Assembly (NCBI RefSeq): GCF_000277125.1
Contig: NC_016946.1
Coordinates: 2,046,001-2,110,000 of the forward strand
DNA: 64,000 bases
DNA from: Mycobacterium intracellulare ATCC 13950
GTDB taxonomy: Bacteria; Actinomycetota; Actinomycetes; Mycobacteriales; Mycobacteriaceae
Direction of reading: 5' to 3'
The stretch's first letter is position 1. The number at the start of each line of letters is the position of its first letter. Of this stretch, positions 1 to 8,376 are shown in pieces. The translations under genes were made by a program, and so were the position numbers. Below the pieces are notes generated by a model. The model was not told where the DNA came from and did not search any database. It saw only the letters and a list, made by a program, of their open reading frames with translations.

Positions 1-195
1 AGGCGGTCAGCCGCAGTGAGGCAAGCCATTACGCCGCGCCAGCCGTCCCATGCGGTCCGTTCTGGTCAACGCGCCCGACGACGTCTAGACTTTTCACAAT
101 TTCATTTGTAAAAACATAGGGCGGGCATGTGCCGCGCGGGCCGCGATCAGCCACCGGCCGGCGATGGGCATCTGCGAAGAAAGGGCAGCGGCGCA
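1..195. other. Left-edge non-coding stretch
   Basis: No gene is supported here. Two plus-strand frames stay open from base 1 until stops near 109-120, but neither shows recognisable protein features. Positions 89-118 are distinctly AT-rich compared with their surroundings, which fits the promoter or 5' region of the gene starting at 196. No clear -35/-10 pair could be assigned. Confidence 0.4.
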
Positions 196-1293
196 ATGAG
201 TTTTCGCGACGACGGCAAGGTGTACCTCGAAGTCGGGGTCAACGAAGACGCCAGCAAGGATGAAAACCCGAATGTGCCCTACGGCGCCGAAGAGACGGCG
301 CGCGACGTGGTCGAGTGCATGCAGCGCGGAGCCACCGCCGTCCAATTCCATGCCCGCTACGACGACGGCCGGCAGGCGTGGGCCGACGACGAGGTCTCCC
401 GCACCATCCTGGCTGCCGCGGCCCGCGACGTCGACCCGTTGGCCTACCCGGGCTACGCCGGTAGCCTCGACCACATCTGGGCGCTGGCCGAGCACCCACC
501 CGCCGGTACGGGACTGCTGCTCGCGCCGTTCGACCCCGCCCAACACGTCAAGCGTGTGCTGTGGCAGGAGGACGAAAACCAGTTCAAGACGGTCGGTTTC
601 GACGATTCGAACGGTTCGCAGCCGTCTTACCCGCCCGAACTCGACCGGTTCACCAAGCTGGGCCTGGTGCCCAGCATCGGTGTGTTCAACGACGTCGACT
701 TGCGCTGGGTGATACTGGCGGCCCGCATCGGGATCTTGCGGCAACCGCTGAACATCAAGTTGTTCTTTTCCGATCGCTGGGTCTCCTATAACGATCCCGA
801 CCCCGATGTCCTCGATTACCTGGTCTCGCGCATCCCGAAGTGGATCGACCACGAGATCGTTGTCGTTCCGTATGCGATGAGCTCCGCCGAACGGCGCCAA
901 GAGCTTTGGGAACATGCGCTCAACCGCGGGCTCGGCATCCGGGTGGGCATCGGGGATTGCCCGACGATATCGCGGACGACCACCAACGCCCAGCTGGTGG
1001 ATCGCGCGGTCAACCTCGTGACCAAACGGGAACTCACGCCCGCCACGCAGGATGACGTACGCGCCCGCTTCGCCGCGGCCGAGGTGGATGAAAGCGAGTT
1101 GGTAAGGGTCGTCGTCAACCGGAACCGGTGTATGGGATGGGGCGTCTGCTACTCGCACGCGCCAGAGATCTACCAACCCGATGCCGAGGGCTACTGTGTC
1201 GTCGTGAAGCCCCACGTCGACCCCAGCCTGCTGGAGAAGGCCCTCGAGGGCGCGGCGAGCTGCCCGGAACGGGCGATCCGCGTCGAGGTGTGA
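196..1293 (+). CDS. BKACE-like (DUF849) TIM-barrel protein fused to a C-terminal 3Fe-4S ferredoxin
   Basis: Two-part protein of 365 aa. Residues 1 to about 300 match the beta-keto acid cleavage enzyme (BKACE/DUF849) pattern: VNEDASK near the N-terminus, NPNVP, a FHAR strand and a TNAQLVDRAV tail. Residues about 305-365 form a short ferredoxin with C312-x5-C318 and a late C356-P, the usual [3Fe-4S] spacing of P450-type mycobacterial ferredoxins. In characterised BKACE enzymes the metal is held by a His-x-His and a Glu in a GLED motif; here the first reads Q-F-H and the second GIGD, so the classical metal site looks lost. ATG 196 was chosen over the upstream ATG 127 because an AAAGG-type ribosome site precedes it and homology starts there. 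Family placement is by motif recall. The reaction is unknown, and a carrier or electron-transfer role is possible. Confidence 0.75.
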   Translation: MSFRDDGKVYLEVGVNEDASKDENPNVPYGAEETARDVVECMQRGATAVQFHARYDDGRQAWADDEVSRTILAAAARDVDPLAYPGYAGSLDHIWALAEHPPAGTGLLLAPFDPAQHVKRVLWQEDENQFKTVGFDDSNGSQPSYPPELDRFTKLGLVPSIGVFNDVDLRWVILAARIGILRQPLNIKLFFSDRWVSYNDPDPDVLDYLVSRIPKWIDHEIVVVPYAMSSAERRQELWEHALNRGLGIRVGIGDCPTISRTTTNAQLVDRAVNLVTKRELTPATQDDVRARFAAAEVDESELVRVVVNRNRCMGWGVCYSHAPEIYQPDAEGYCVVVKPHVDPSLLEKALEGAASCPERAIRVEV

Positions 1294-1327
1294 CATCGCC
1301 TCGCGGCCGGACGATGCCCAGCGAGGA

Positions 1328-2098
1328 TCACGGCGGGGGTGTCACCGAGCGCTGCAGGAAAGGCGTGAGTATGTCGACGGGCAGTGGGAAAACCACGGTC
1401 GAATTCTGATCGGCGCCCAACTCCAAAAGTGTTTGCAGGTACCGGAGTTGAAGCGAGGCCGGATTCTTCGACAGGGTCTCGGCGGCCTGGCTCAGCTCGT
1501 CGGACGCCTGTAGTTCGCCGCGGGCGTTGATGACCTTGGCACGGCGTTCACGCTCGGCTTCGGCCTCCCGGGCCATCGCCCGCTGCATGGATTCGGGGAT
1601 CTCGACGTCCTTGATTTCCACGACCCGGACCTCGATCCCCCAGGGCCGGGTCTGCGCCTCGATGATGGTCCGAAGATCGTTGTTGAGGTCCTCGCGTTGG
1701 GCCAGCAGGGTGTCGAGGTCCGCGCGGCCCAGCAGCGAGCGCAGGGTGGTTTGCGCGATCTGTGAGGTGGCCACCGCGTAGTTCTCCACGGCGAGAATCG
1801 CTTTGAGCGGGTCGACCACCTGAAACATCACCACCGCATTGACCCGGGCGGGCACGTTGTCGCGGGTGATCACCTCCTGCGGCGGGATGGTCAATGTCAC
1901 CACCCGCTGATCGACCCGAATCATCTTGTCCACCAACGGAATCAACCACCGCAGGCCCGGCCCGTACAACGGGCGGGCATGGCCCATCCGGAACACCACG
2001 CCACGCTCGTACTCGCGCACCACCGCAAGCGAAAGAAATGTCAGCACGACCACCAGCACCGCGATTGTCACCCCGGCCACCCACAGCAGCGCGCTCAC
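1328..2098 (-). CDS. SPFH/band-7 (slipin/stomatin-like) membrane protein
   Basis: About 256 aa. A single N-terminal membrane helix (SALLWVAGVTIAVLVVVLTF) is followed by the SPFH core with EYERGVVFRMG and the slipin-type stretch RVVTLTIPPQEVITRDNV. A charged Ala/Glu-rich coiled-coil region follows (REAEAERERRAKVINARGE). Proteins of this type oligomerise at membranes and organise microdomains or protease complexes. The GTG start at 2098 overlaps the TGA of the upstream gene as GTGA, so translational coupling is expected. It is the last gene of the hemerythrin/NO-reductase operon and converges on the BKACE-ferredoxin gene with 34 bp between stops. The partner protease (NfeD type) usually found next to slipins is not in this window. 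Confidence 0.85.
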   Translation of the reverse strand: MSALLWVAGVTIAVLVVVLTFLSLAVVREYERGVVFRMGHARPLYGPGLRWLIPLVDKMIRVDQRVVTLTIPPQEVITRDNVPARVNAVVMFQVVDPLKAILAVENYAVATSQIAQTTLRSLLGRADLDTLLAQREDLNNDLRTIIEAQTRPWGIEVRVVEIKDVEIPESMQRAMAREAEAERERRAKVINARGELQASDELSQAAETLSKNPASLQLRYLQTLLELGADQNSTVVFPLPVDILTPFLQRSVTPPP

Positions 2099-2721
2099 GT
2101 CGCCGCGTCCTTCTCCGGTCGGCCCGCGCCCCAGCGGGTCGAATAGCGGTCGACCGCGAGAGCCGCCTGGTCTTCCAGCGCGGAGCGGTGCGCCACGTGC
2201 CCGGGAGCGTTGGACGGGGTACGCCACAAATGGCCCGCCAGCGGCGTCCCCGCCGCCAGGGCGATGGCTATGACGCCGATCAGTACCAGCAGGTCGGCGG
2301 GGGAGTGCAGCCTGGCAAGCATCACCAGCGGCATCACCACCCCCAAAGCTGCTACGCAGCAAGCGATGCCGCGGTGAAAGCGTCCGGCTTCGGAATGCGG
2401 CCAGGGGTCGATTTCGCGGCTGATCTCGCGCCCGTGCTCCGAAGTCGTACAGGTCGATTTGACCGGGCAGCTGTTGCACACGCTGGGCTTGGCCCGGTAA
2501 CGCATCACTCGGTGCTTCGGATCGAAGGAACTCGGCCACAGCCAGTGGTCCTCCGGGCACACCCACGCGTCATGGTCGGCGTGGTAACGGAATTGGCCGC
2601 TACGCCACTGCGCGGCGCGCTGCGACACGCGCCGTGCCATCGCGTCGACACCCCAGGCGGTGGCCACCAGTGCCAGTGCGTACCCGGCAACCAGCCATGC
2701 CGCGGCGGTGGGGGATGTCAT
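2095..2721 (-). CDS. Membrane protein with a transposase-like four-cysteine cluster
   Basis: A 208-aa protein of unknown function. One helix lies at residues 9-27, two hydrophobic segments lie near 118-138 and 142-162, and between them sits a soluble loop. The loop contains C55-P, C82-x2-C85 and C91 in the context RYRAKPSVCNSCPVKSTC followed by TTSEHGREI. That arrangement closely resembles the zinc-ribbon-like Cys cluster at the C-terminal end of IS1182-type transposases, but no transposase catalytic domain is present. It starts 2 bp after the NO reductase stop and ends in a GTGA overlap with the SPFH gene, so it belongs to the NO operon. A metal- or NO-sensing, or electron-transfer, role at the membrane is only an inference. 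Confidence 0.75.
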   Translation of the reverse strand: MTSPTAAAWLVAGYALALVATAWGVDAMARRVSQRAAQWRSGQFRYHADHDAWVCPEDHWLWPSSFDPKHRVMRYRAKPSVCNSCPVKSTCTTSEHGREISREIDPWPHSEAGRFHRGIACCVAALGVVMPLVMLARLHSPADLLVLIGVIAIALAAGTPLAGHLWRTPSNAPGHVAHRSALEDQAALAVDRYSTRWGAGRPEKDAAT

Positions 2722-2723
2722 CG

Positions 2724-5048
2724 TCAACCCTTCTGCGATGCAGCCGGAGTCGGGTCGAGTTCGGTGTAGAGCGGATGTTCGTGCAGCTCGTCGCTGGTCG
2801 GCGCGCGTCGGACGTTGCGTATCGCGGTCCACGCGATCCAGACGAACGGCAAGACACCGCCGAGGATGAAGACGAAATCGCCGGGCAGCCGCAGCCATTC
2901 GATCAGCGAGTTGCCGGGACGGGTGAGGTAGCCCAGCGACCGCGCCTCGAAATACCCCGTGCTCACGGAGTGGTACAGCTGCAACACCCCCAGCGGCAGC
3001 AAGGTGGCGAACACCATCCACGCCAGCCCGATGTTCATGCACCAGAAGGACAGCCGCGCCCACTTCTCCGGCCACTTGTCGGCCGGGATCGCGTAACGGA
3101 AGGCGAACATGGCCAGCCCGACGGCGAGCATGCCGTACACACCCATCATCGCTCCATGGGCGTGGTTGGCGGTCAGGGCGGTGCCGATCTGGTAGTAGGA
3201 CACGATGGGCAGGTTGATCAGGAACCCGAAGATGCCCGCGCCCAAGAAGTTCCAGAATCCAACCGCCACCAGGAACATGACCGCCCAGCGATGCGGGAAC
3301 GGTGTTTCGTGGCTTTGTTGGCGAGATCCCAGCTGCAGGAACGCCCAGGCCTCGACGGTCAGGAAGGTCAGCGGGATCACTTCGGCGGCGGAGAAGAACG
3401 CGCCCAGCGCCATGTGTTCCACGGGCGTGCCGGAGAAATACAGGTGGTGCATCGTCCCGATCACACCGCCGGCGGAGTACAGGATGATGTCGAGGAAGAT
3501 CACTCCGAGCGCGATCCGCTCGCGCACCACCCCGAGCAGGACGAAGATGTAGGCCACCATCACGGTGGTGAACAGCTCGAGGAAGTCCTCCACCCACAGG
3601 TGGACCACCCAGAACCGCCAGAAGTCGGCCACCGAGTAGTGGGTGTCGTGGCTCGCCAACAGGCCCACGGCGTAGAAGGCCGGGATCGCCAGGCCGGTGA
3701 AGAAGAACATCCACGGCAGGTTCATCTTCGACTCGCCCTTGAGCTTGCCGCGGATGCCGCGCCAGATGATCGCGATCCACAGGAACAGGCCGACGGTCAG
3801 CAGGATCTGCCACAGCCGCGGCAGGTCGAGGAATTCCCACTGCTGGGAGAACAAGCCACCCGCGGGAATCACCCCGTAGATCGAGAGGGCCTCGCAGATC
3901 AATGAGCCGCCCACCACCAAGACGAGCGCGCCCAGCAGCCCGTACACCAGCCAACTCTGCCGTCGCGGTTCCCGGCGGCTGATGAAGGGCACCAGGAAGA
4001 TTCCCCCCGCCAGAAACGCGGCCGCCGTCCAAAACAGCGACAACTGCACGTGCCAGGTGCGGGCGAGGTTGAAGGGCAACAGCTTGGCCAGATCCAGCCC
4101 GTAGAACGCCGACAGGTCGGCGCGGTAGTGCTCGACGGCGCCACCCATCAGGGTCTGCGCCAAGAACAGCACCGAGACGATCGCGAAGATCCAGATCGCG
4201 GCGCGCTGCGAGGCGGTCAGTCCCACCTCGCCGGGCTGGCGGAACGACAACGTGGATGCCTCCGCGCTGTGCCACCCGATCTTCTGGCTCCACCGCCCGT
4301 ACACGGCGAACATGATGCCGGTCCCGCCCAGCAACGTGACCAGCGACAACACCGACCACACCACGATCGATGCGGTGGGCCCATTGTCGACCCGCGGCTC
4401 GGCCGGCCAGTTGTTGGTGTAGCTGTAACTGTGACCCGGGCGCTCGGCCGCGGACGCCCACGCCGTCCACGCGAAAAACGCGGTGAGGTCATGGATGTCG
4501 GCCGTGCTGGTGATCATGTGCGGCAGCAACCCGTACTTGGTGGAGTTCTCGCCGAAGTAATCCGCGTAATGCTGTTGGAGATGGTCGAAGGCGGCCGCCT
4601 GCTTATCGGTGAACACCAACGTCTTGGTGTCGGCGTCGTAGCGGTTGGTGCGAAACTCGGCCACCACCCGTTCCTTCGCGTCAGCCGCCCCCTGTGCCCG
4701 CCATTGCGCGGCCACATCGTTGGTCGACATGCGCAGATATTCCGCGGTGTAGTCGGGACCGAGGTAAGCGCCATGCCCCAGCACCGACCCGTACTGCATC
4801 AGGCCGCGCGCCTGATAGAGCTCTTGGCCGCGGGTGATCTGGGTGTCGGTGAACAGCACCTTGCCCGACTCACTAACAACGTTGGCCGGCAACGGCATTG
4901 AGGCGGTGTAGGTCCGGTACACCAAGATGCCCATCACCAAGAACCCGAAGATCATCACCAGCGCCACGCCCTGAGCCCAGCCCTTGCCGATCAACGACGC
5001 GGCGGGTGCCGGTGTGGAAGGTCGTGACGGTGCTGATCGGATTGCCAT
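2724..5048 (-). CDS. norZ: Quinol-dependent nitric oxide reductase (single-subunit qNOR)
   Basis: A 774-aa single-chain NO reductase, reducing 2 NO to N2O with electrons from the quinol pool. It has an N-terminal helix (residues about 25-45) and a periplasmic extension containing RGQELYQARGLMQYGSVLGHG. A heme-copper-oxidase-like core follows, with many helices and the conserved HLWVEDFLELF, TMHHLYF and ANHAHGAMMGVYGML segments that supply heme and FeB histidines. Length is typical of qNOR and unlike the short NorB that needs NorC. The ATG at 5048 is used. A hemerythrin gene lies upstream on the same strand (128 bp gap with a palindromic candidate operator) and two membrane proteins follow closely, suggesting an NO-detoxification operon. 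Confidence 0.95.
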   Translation of the reverse strand: MAIRSAPSRPSTPAPAASLIGKGWAQGVALVMIFGFLVMGILVYRTYTASMPLPANVVSESGKVLFTDTQITRGQELYQARGLMQYGSVLGHGAYLGPDYTAEYLRMSTNDVAAQWRAQGAADAKERVVAEFRTNRYDADTKTLVFTDKQAAAFDHLQQHYADYFGENSTKYGLLPHMITSTADIHDLTAFFAWTAWASAAERPGHSYSYTNNWPAEPRVDNGPTASIVVWSVLSLVTLLGGTGIMFAVYGRWSQKIGWHSAEASTLSFRQPGEVGLTASQRAAIWIFAIVSVLFLAQTLMGGAVEHYRADLSAFYGLDLAKLLPFNLARTWHVQLSLFWTAAAFLAGGIFLVPFISRREPRRQSWLVYGLLGALVLVVGGSLICEALSIYGVIPAGGLFSQQWEFLDLPRLWQILLTVGLFLWIAIIWRGIRGKLKGESKMNLPWMFFFTGLAIPAFYAVGLLASHDTHYSVADFWRFWVVHLWVEDFLELFTTVMVAYIFVLLGVVRERIALGVIFLDIILYSAGGVIGTMHHLYFSGTPVEHMALGAFFSAAEVIPLTFLTVEAWAFLQLGSRQQSHETPFPHRWAVMFLVAVGFWNFLGAGIFGFLINLPIVSYYQIGTALTANHAHGAMMGVYGMLAVGLAMFAFRYAIPADKWPEKWARLSFWCMNIGLAWMVFATLLPLGVLQLYHSVSTGYFEARSLGYLTRPGNSLIEWLRLPGDFVFILGGVLPFVWIAWTAIRNVRRAPTSDELHEHPLYTELDPTPAASQKG

Positions 5049-5095
5049 GTGCCGGTGCGCTCCTCGGGCTGAGTGAGGGAGGGAAACGTGTCCGG

Positions 5096-5117
5096 GTAAT
5101 TACACAATGGCGATTGT
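5096..5117. promoter_or_regulatory. Palindromic candidate operator upstream of the NO reductase gene
   Basis: Between the hemerythrin stop and the NO reductase start is an AT-rich island in GC-rich DNA. It holds the perfect palindrome GTAATTAC (5096-5103) and directly beside it the inverted repeat ACAAT-GGCG-ATTGT (5104-5117), about 50-70 bp upstream of the start codon at 5048. Position and symmetry suit a dimeric regulator, for example an Rrf2/NsrR- or Crp/Fnr-type NO sensor, but the half-sites do not let me name the family. Confidence 0.45.
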
Positions 5118-5176
5118 AGAAATTCACTATGAGCTGCATCACGCCCGAGTGCGGGCGCATAACCCCGGTTAGCCGG

Positions 5177-5662
5177 CTAGCGACCGCGATTCGTGCCCGC
5201 CTGCTGGCAAACCCATCCATCGGGTATGCGGCCCGTGACGACGAACCGGGTGAGCTGCGCGCTCGTCGGCGCCGGCAAATCGTAGTCGGCGTGCAGATAC
5301 ACCACCGGCTCCTCTTTGAAGTTGTGCCCGTGCAGTTGGTCCAGCAGCTGGTTGCAGGTGGCGTCGAGCAGTGGACCGCCTGTCCGGTCGGCGAGCAGTC
5401 GCGTCAGGGCTTCCATCGTCCGCCATAGCTCGCCGTGTTCACGCATCATCACGAAGACGGGCATCATGATCCCCGCCTTGCGGATCGGCGGGAACAGGAA
5501 GGTCTCCTCCAGGTAGATGTGCCGGCGCAGCGCGTCCATCGTCGCCCTCAGTAGCTCGGGTTGCCGATCGCCGCCGTCGAGCTTTCCGACGAAACATTCG
5601 ATCGCAGCGCCTATTTCGCGGTGTTGCCGCATGAGTTCGGCGGATAACACCCGGTCGGGCAT
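5177..5662 (-). CDS. Hemerythrin-domain (HHE) protein
   Basis: A 161-aa four-helix hemerythrin-like protein. The iron-ligand pattern is visible: His in RQHREI near residue 14, the H-x3-E pair in RRHIYLEE near 48-52, His in REHGE near 76, and HGHNFKEE near 111-118. Such proteins bind a di-iron centre and in bacteria handle O2 or NO, including repair of nitrosylated iron-sulfur proteins. It lies directly upstream of qNOR on the same strand, which supports an NO-stress role. ATG 5662 is preferred over GTG 5665 because an AGAGGAG ribosome site is better spaced from it. Confidence 0.88.
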   Translation of the reverse strand: MPDRVLSAELMRQHREIGAAIECFVGKLDGGDRQPELLRATMDALRRHIYLEETFLFPPIRKAGIMMPVFVMMREHGELWRTMEALTRLLADRTGGPLLDATCNQLLDQLHGHNFKEEPVVYLHADYDLPAPTSAQLTRFVVTGRIPDGWVCQQAGTNRGR

Positions 5663-5722
5663 CACGTGCTCCTCTACGTCAATGTGCAGATCGGGGCGGG
5701 CCAGTTCCTAGAAGGCGGCGGG

Positions 5723-6040
5723 TCAAGCCGGTGGTGTTGCCGGCGACGAGGCAAGGTTCGGTTCCCGCTGCCCGACAGCGAGTCCCTGCTGTAAGCCCCC
5801 GATGAGCTGCTGTCGCTGGGCGGGGGCGCCGGCAGGGCTGGTCTGTGCGCAGCTGCAGCTGAGGCCGCCAAAGGGATTGGGGCCGTCGTCACCCGGATCC
5901 GGGTCGGCGCCGGCGTGGATCGGCGTCGACGCCCCGAGCGCCACGATGACCGCGGCGCACATCGCCGCGTTTGTCAGGAGCGCCAAAGGTTTTCGGTTCG
6001 GCGGCCGGTGCGCAGACCGGTGTGGTGTGGGTGTGTCCAT
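5723..6040 (-). CDS. Small secreted protein with Cys pair
   Basis: A 105-aa predicted exported protein. It has a basic N-terminus (RSAHRPPNRK), a hydrophobic signal core (LLTNAAMCAAVIVALGA) and a likely signal-peptidase site before AGADPDPGDD. The mature part has PNPFGGLSCSC then a Gln-rich helix. The ATG at 6040 is preceded by an AAGGAAA ribosome site. The reading frame extends upstream through the PPE gene, but only this C-terminal part looks genuine. Small secreted proteins with a PNPF...CSC signature occur in mycobacteria, and no function is known to me. It lies 66 bp downstream of the PPE gene on the same strand and may be co-transcribed. Confidence 0.75.
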   Translation of the reverse strand: MDTPTPHRSAHRPPNRKPLALLTNAAMCAAVIVALGASTPIHAGADPDPGDDGPNPFGGLSCSCAQTSPAGAPAQRQQLIGGLQQGLAVGQREPNLASSPATPPA

Positions 6041-6105
6041 TGCGATTTCCTTCGGATTCGACGAGCTTGCGCCTCCCGTGACGGGCTGCGGACGGGGGCG
6101 CTGCA

Positions 6106-7497
6106 TCATCCGGCCACCGGCGAATGCGGGATGAGCGAGACACGCAAACCGACGCGCTGAACCGCACCCTCGGACTCGCGACCGACCATGCCGCCCAGGG
6201 GCAGCTTGGACACGGTCGGGCCGGGGGACGGCGCCGCGGCCCATCCGCCCGGCATGGCGCTGGAGTGGAGGGCCTGCAGCGGCGTGACCGACGAAACGGT
6301 GGCGGCCCAACTCGGGGGCACGGACAACGTGCTCAGCGAGCTGGCTTGGCCCACGCCCGCCGCAACTCCGTGACCCAATCCCGCGACCGGCGGGAGATTG
6401 CCCAGACCCGCGGCGGCGCCCATACCGCTGATGCCCTCCACGCCGCCGGCGCCCTCGGCCCCCAAAATGGAACCGGCGCCCGCGTAGTCCAGCGCCAACC
6501 CCTGGTAGTCCAAACCGAGCCCCTGGTAATCCAAATCGAGCCCGTAGAGGTCTATGCCGATTCCCCCGGTGTCGGCGATCAGGCCAGCGCCGTCGGCGCC
6601 GAAACCCGCCGCCTCTCCCGCCAGCGCGCCCGTACCGCCGTCGAGCGCCGGCGCGGCGGCGAGTGTGGAGGCCAGTCCCGTCGCGGCGCCCGCGCCCGTG
6701 CTCGCGCTCTTCGTCGCGCCCTTGCCGGAGGCGTTGGTCAGACCCGACAGCGCGCTGAGCGGGGCGGTGGCCCCCGACGATCCCAGCGAAGCGCCCGTGC
6801 CCATCGCCGCCTGCGACAGCCCCGTGCTCGAGGACGAGCCGGGTGTCGAAAGGCCTTGCAGGGTTTGCGGCACCGAGGAGGCCCACTGTGTCGCCGTCGC
6901 GTGGGCGGTGCTGCCGGATTGCAGCGCCGCGTGGGTGACGGCGCCGATGTGGCCGGCGACGGCGGTCGAAGTCGCCGTTTGGGGCGGCGGCGACGCCACG
7001 GGCGAAAGCGCCGAGGCCGACGCCGAACTGGCGGCGTAGCCGTACATCGCGGTCGCGTCTTGCGCCCACATTTCGCTGTACTCGGCTTCGGTCGCCATGA
7101 TCGCCGGCGTGTTCTGTCCAAAGATGTTCGTTTGGATCAGCGCCAGCAGCCGAATGCGATTGGCCGCGACCAGCGGAGGGGGGACCGTCATCGCGTATGC
7201 GGTTTCGAAGGCCGCCGCGGCGGCCGTGGCCTGGGCGGCGGCCTGCTGGCATTGCTCGGCGGTCGCCGTCATCCACGCGATGTAGGGCATGACCGCGGCC
7301 ACCATCGACATCGACGCCGGTCCCGACCAGGACTCGTCGGTGAGGACGGCGATCACGGCTTGGTAGCTGCCGGCGGCATCAGTCAGCTCGGCCGCCAGCG
7401 TCTCCCATCCCGCCGCGGCGGCCAGCAAACTTGCGGGACCGGGCCCCAAATACATCCGACCAGAGTTGATCTCCGGTGGTAACGCGCCAAAATCCAT
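6106..7497 (-). CDS. PPE family protein, PPE-SVP subgroup
   Basis: A 463-aa protein with the PPE-domain start [20 protein letters not shown], a WETLAAEL helix and the SWSGPAS loop within residues 1-180. An Ala/Gly/Ser-rich middle and a C-terminal SVPPSW motif place it in the SVP subgroup; the tail around [10 protein letters not shown] is also typical. PPE proteins are exported by ESX systems, usually with a PE partner. No PE gene or ESX component is near, so the partner must be elsewhere. The middle contains three head-to-tail 7-residue repeats of the form G-L-x-L-D-Y-[QA] (see repeat feature). Confidence 0.95.
   Translation of the reverse strand: MDFGALPPEINSGRMYLGPGPASLLAAAAGWETLAAELTDAAGSYQAVIAVLTDESWSGPASMSMVAAVMPYIAWMTATAEQCQQAAAQATAAAAAFETAYAMTVPPPLVAANRIRLLALIQTNIFGQNTPAIMATEAEYSEMWAQDATAMYGYAASSASASALSPVASPPPQTATSTAVAGHIGAVTHAALQSGSTAHATATQWASSVPQTLQGLSTPGSSSSTGLSQAAMGTGASLGSSGATAPLSALSGLTNASGKGATKSASTGAGAATGLASTLAAAPALDGGTGALAGEAAGFGADGAGLIADTGGIGIDLYGLDLDYQGLGLDYQGLALDYAGAGSILGAEGAGGVEGISGMGAAAGLGNLPPVAGLGHGVAAGVGQASSLSTLSVPPSWAATVSSVTPLQALHSSAMPGGWAAAPSPGPTVSKLPLGGMVGRESEGAVQRVGLRVSLIPHSPVAG
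6481..6543 (-). repeat. Three 21-bp tandem repeats inside the PPE gene
   Basis: Three in-frame 21-bp units (6523-6543, 6502-6522, 6481-6501 in coding order) encode [14 protein letters not shown] and GLALDYA. A diverged partial unit (DLYGLDL) precedes them, so the array may be longer. The phase keeps the PPE frame open, so copy-number change would alter protein length by 7 residues per unit. Confidence 0.85.
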
Positions 7498-7851
7498 GCC
7501 TATCTCTGTCCCTTGTCAGTTCTCTGGGCGGACCGTCCTGACGCCGCGGCGGTCGCACACGACATCCGGTCACGCAATCGATGTGGTGATGAAAAGCCCA
7601 AGTCCCCAACGCATCACGCGACGCGACCTGGTGAGCCCGCATTACCCGGGTTCGTTGGATTGACCTCGCCATTGTGCGAATTTGGCACACCTGTTTCCCG
7701 GCAGCACCGGGGTGTGTGTGATGGCCACAACGCATCTGCTGAACGGCCCAGACGCGCCGATCAGCAGATGCCGGGGGCACCGGAGCTGATCGCGGCTAGT
7801 GTCTGATCCGCCGCGGGCGGGTATTGCGCGCCGGCGAGGTGACGCGCCCGA
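7498..7851. other. Intergenic region upstream of the PPE gene
   Basis: A gap of 354 bp between the PPE start and the stop of the LpqS-like gene. Short frames in both directions lack ribosome sites or recognisable protein features. It should hold the PPE promoter; I could not define one with confidence. Confidence 0.5.
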
Positions 7852-8310
7852 TCAGCAACGGGCGACGCAGAACTGAATCAAAATATTGTGCCCGGCGGGG
7901 CTGGACGCCGGCGCGCGTGCCGGCGCATCGACGCGCTGCTGGGACCAAATTATGCCGAGGGTGGGTGGGGCGGACGATCCGGATTGCCGAGGCGTGGAAA
8001 GAGCGAAAGTGCTTCCACGATCACGCTTTAACGCGACGCTCTTGAACGCCTTGTCGTCGTTCACCGTGGATCCGACGCCGAGGCGACGTACCGGAACCGA
8101 CTCGTGGTCGGAGTGCACGGGGTTGGAAAGCGGGCTGACCGACGAGGCGGCCGCCTCGGGCGGCGAGGCGTTGGCGGCCATTTCGGCTCGCAAAGCCCCG
8201 CAACCGAGTACAGCTGCAACGAGCGCCAGCGCAGCAACGATGGCCAACGCGGGTTGCCGTCGCGGCCACCGTGAAAGCAGTCCAACTCCGAAATTCACAG
8301 TGCCATGCAC
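7852..8310 (-). CDS. LpqS-like lipoprotein (copper-associated family)
   Basis: About 152 aa. A hydrophobic N-terminal segment (ALAIVAALALVAAVLGC) ends in a plausible lipobox cysteine near residue 37, giving a membrane-anchored exported protein. A short His-containing stretch (VHSDHE) follows, and the end reads GHNILIQFCVARC, which resembles the C-terminus of M. tuberculosis LpqS as I recall it. LpqS belongs to the copper-responsive RicR regulon in that species, but no clear RicR operator was seen here. The extra terminal cysteine is notable for a possible metal site. The start (GTG 8310) is uncertain; GTG 8298 is an in-frame alternative. The family call rests mainly on the two ends of the protein. 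Confidence 0.6.
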   Translation of the reverse strand: MHGTVNFGVGLLSRWPRRQPALAIVAALALVAAVLGCGALRAEMAANASPPEAAASSVSPLSNPVHSDHESVPVRRLGVGSTVNDDKAFKSVALKRDRGSTFALSTPRQSGSSAPPTLGIIWSQQRVDAPARAPASSPAGHNILIQFCVARC

Positions 8311-8376
8311 TCTACCAGCCGCGATACATCGACAGGCAACGCGTCACGTCCAGCAAAACCCGATCGGGCGCCCTCG

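Noticed and set aside
1..126. Possible 3' end of an upstream gene
   Set aside because: No frame at the left edge gives a recognisable C-terminus; two stay open only by chance over about 110 bases.
2634..3905. Plus-strand frame opposite the NO reductase gene
   Set aside because: The translation is rich in His, Gln, Glu and Arg without motifs; the reverse strand is a textbook qNOR.
5723..7276. 517-codon minus-strand frame through the PPE gene
   Set aside because: Only its last 105 codons (from ATG 6040) look like a protein, with a signal peptide and ribosome site. The rest is a frame shadow of the PPE gene.
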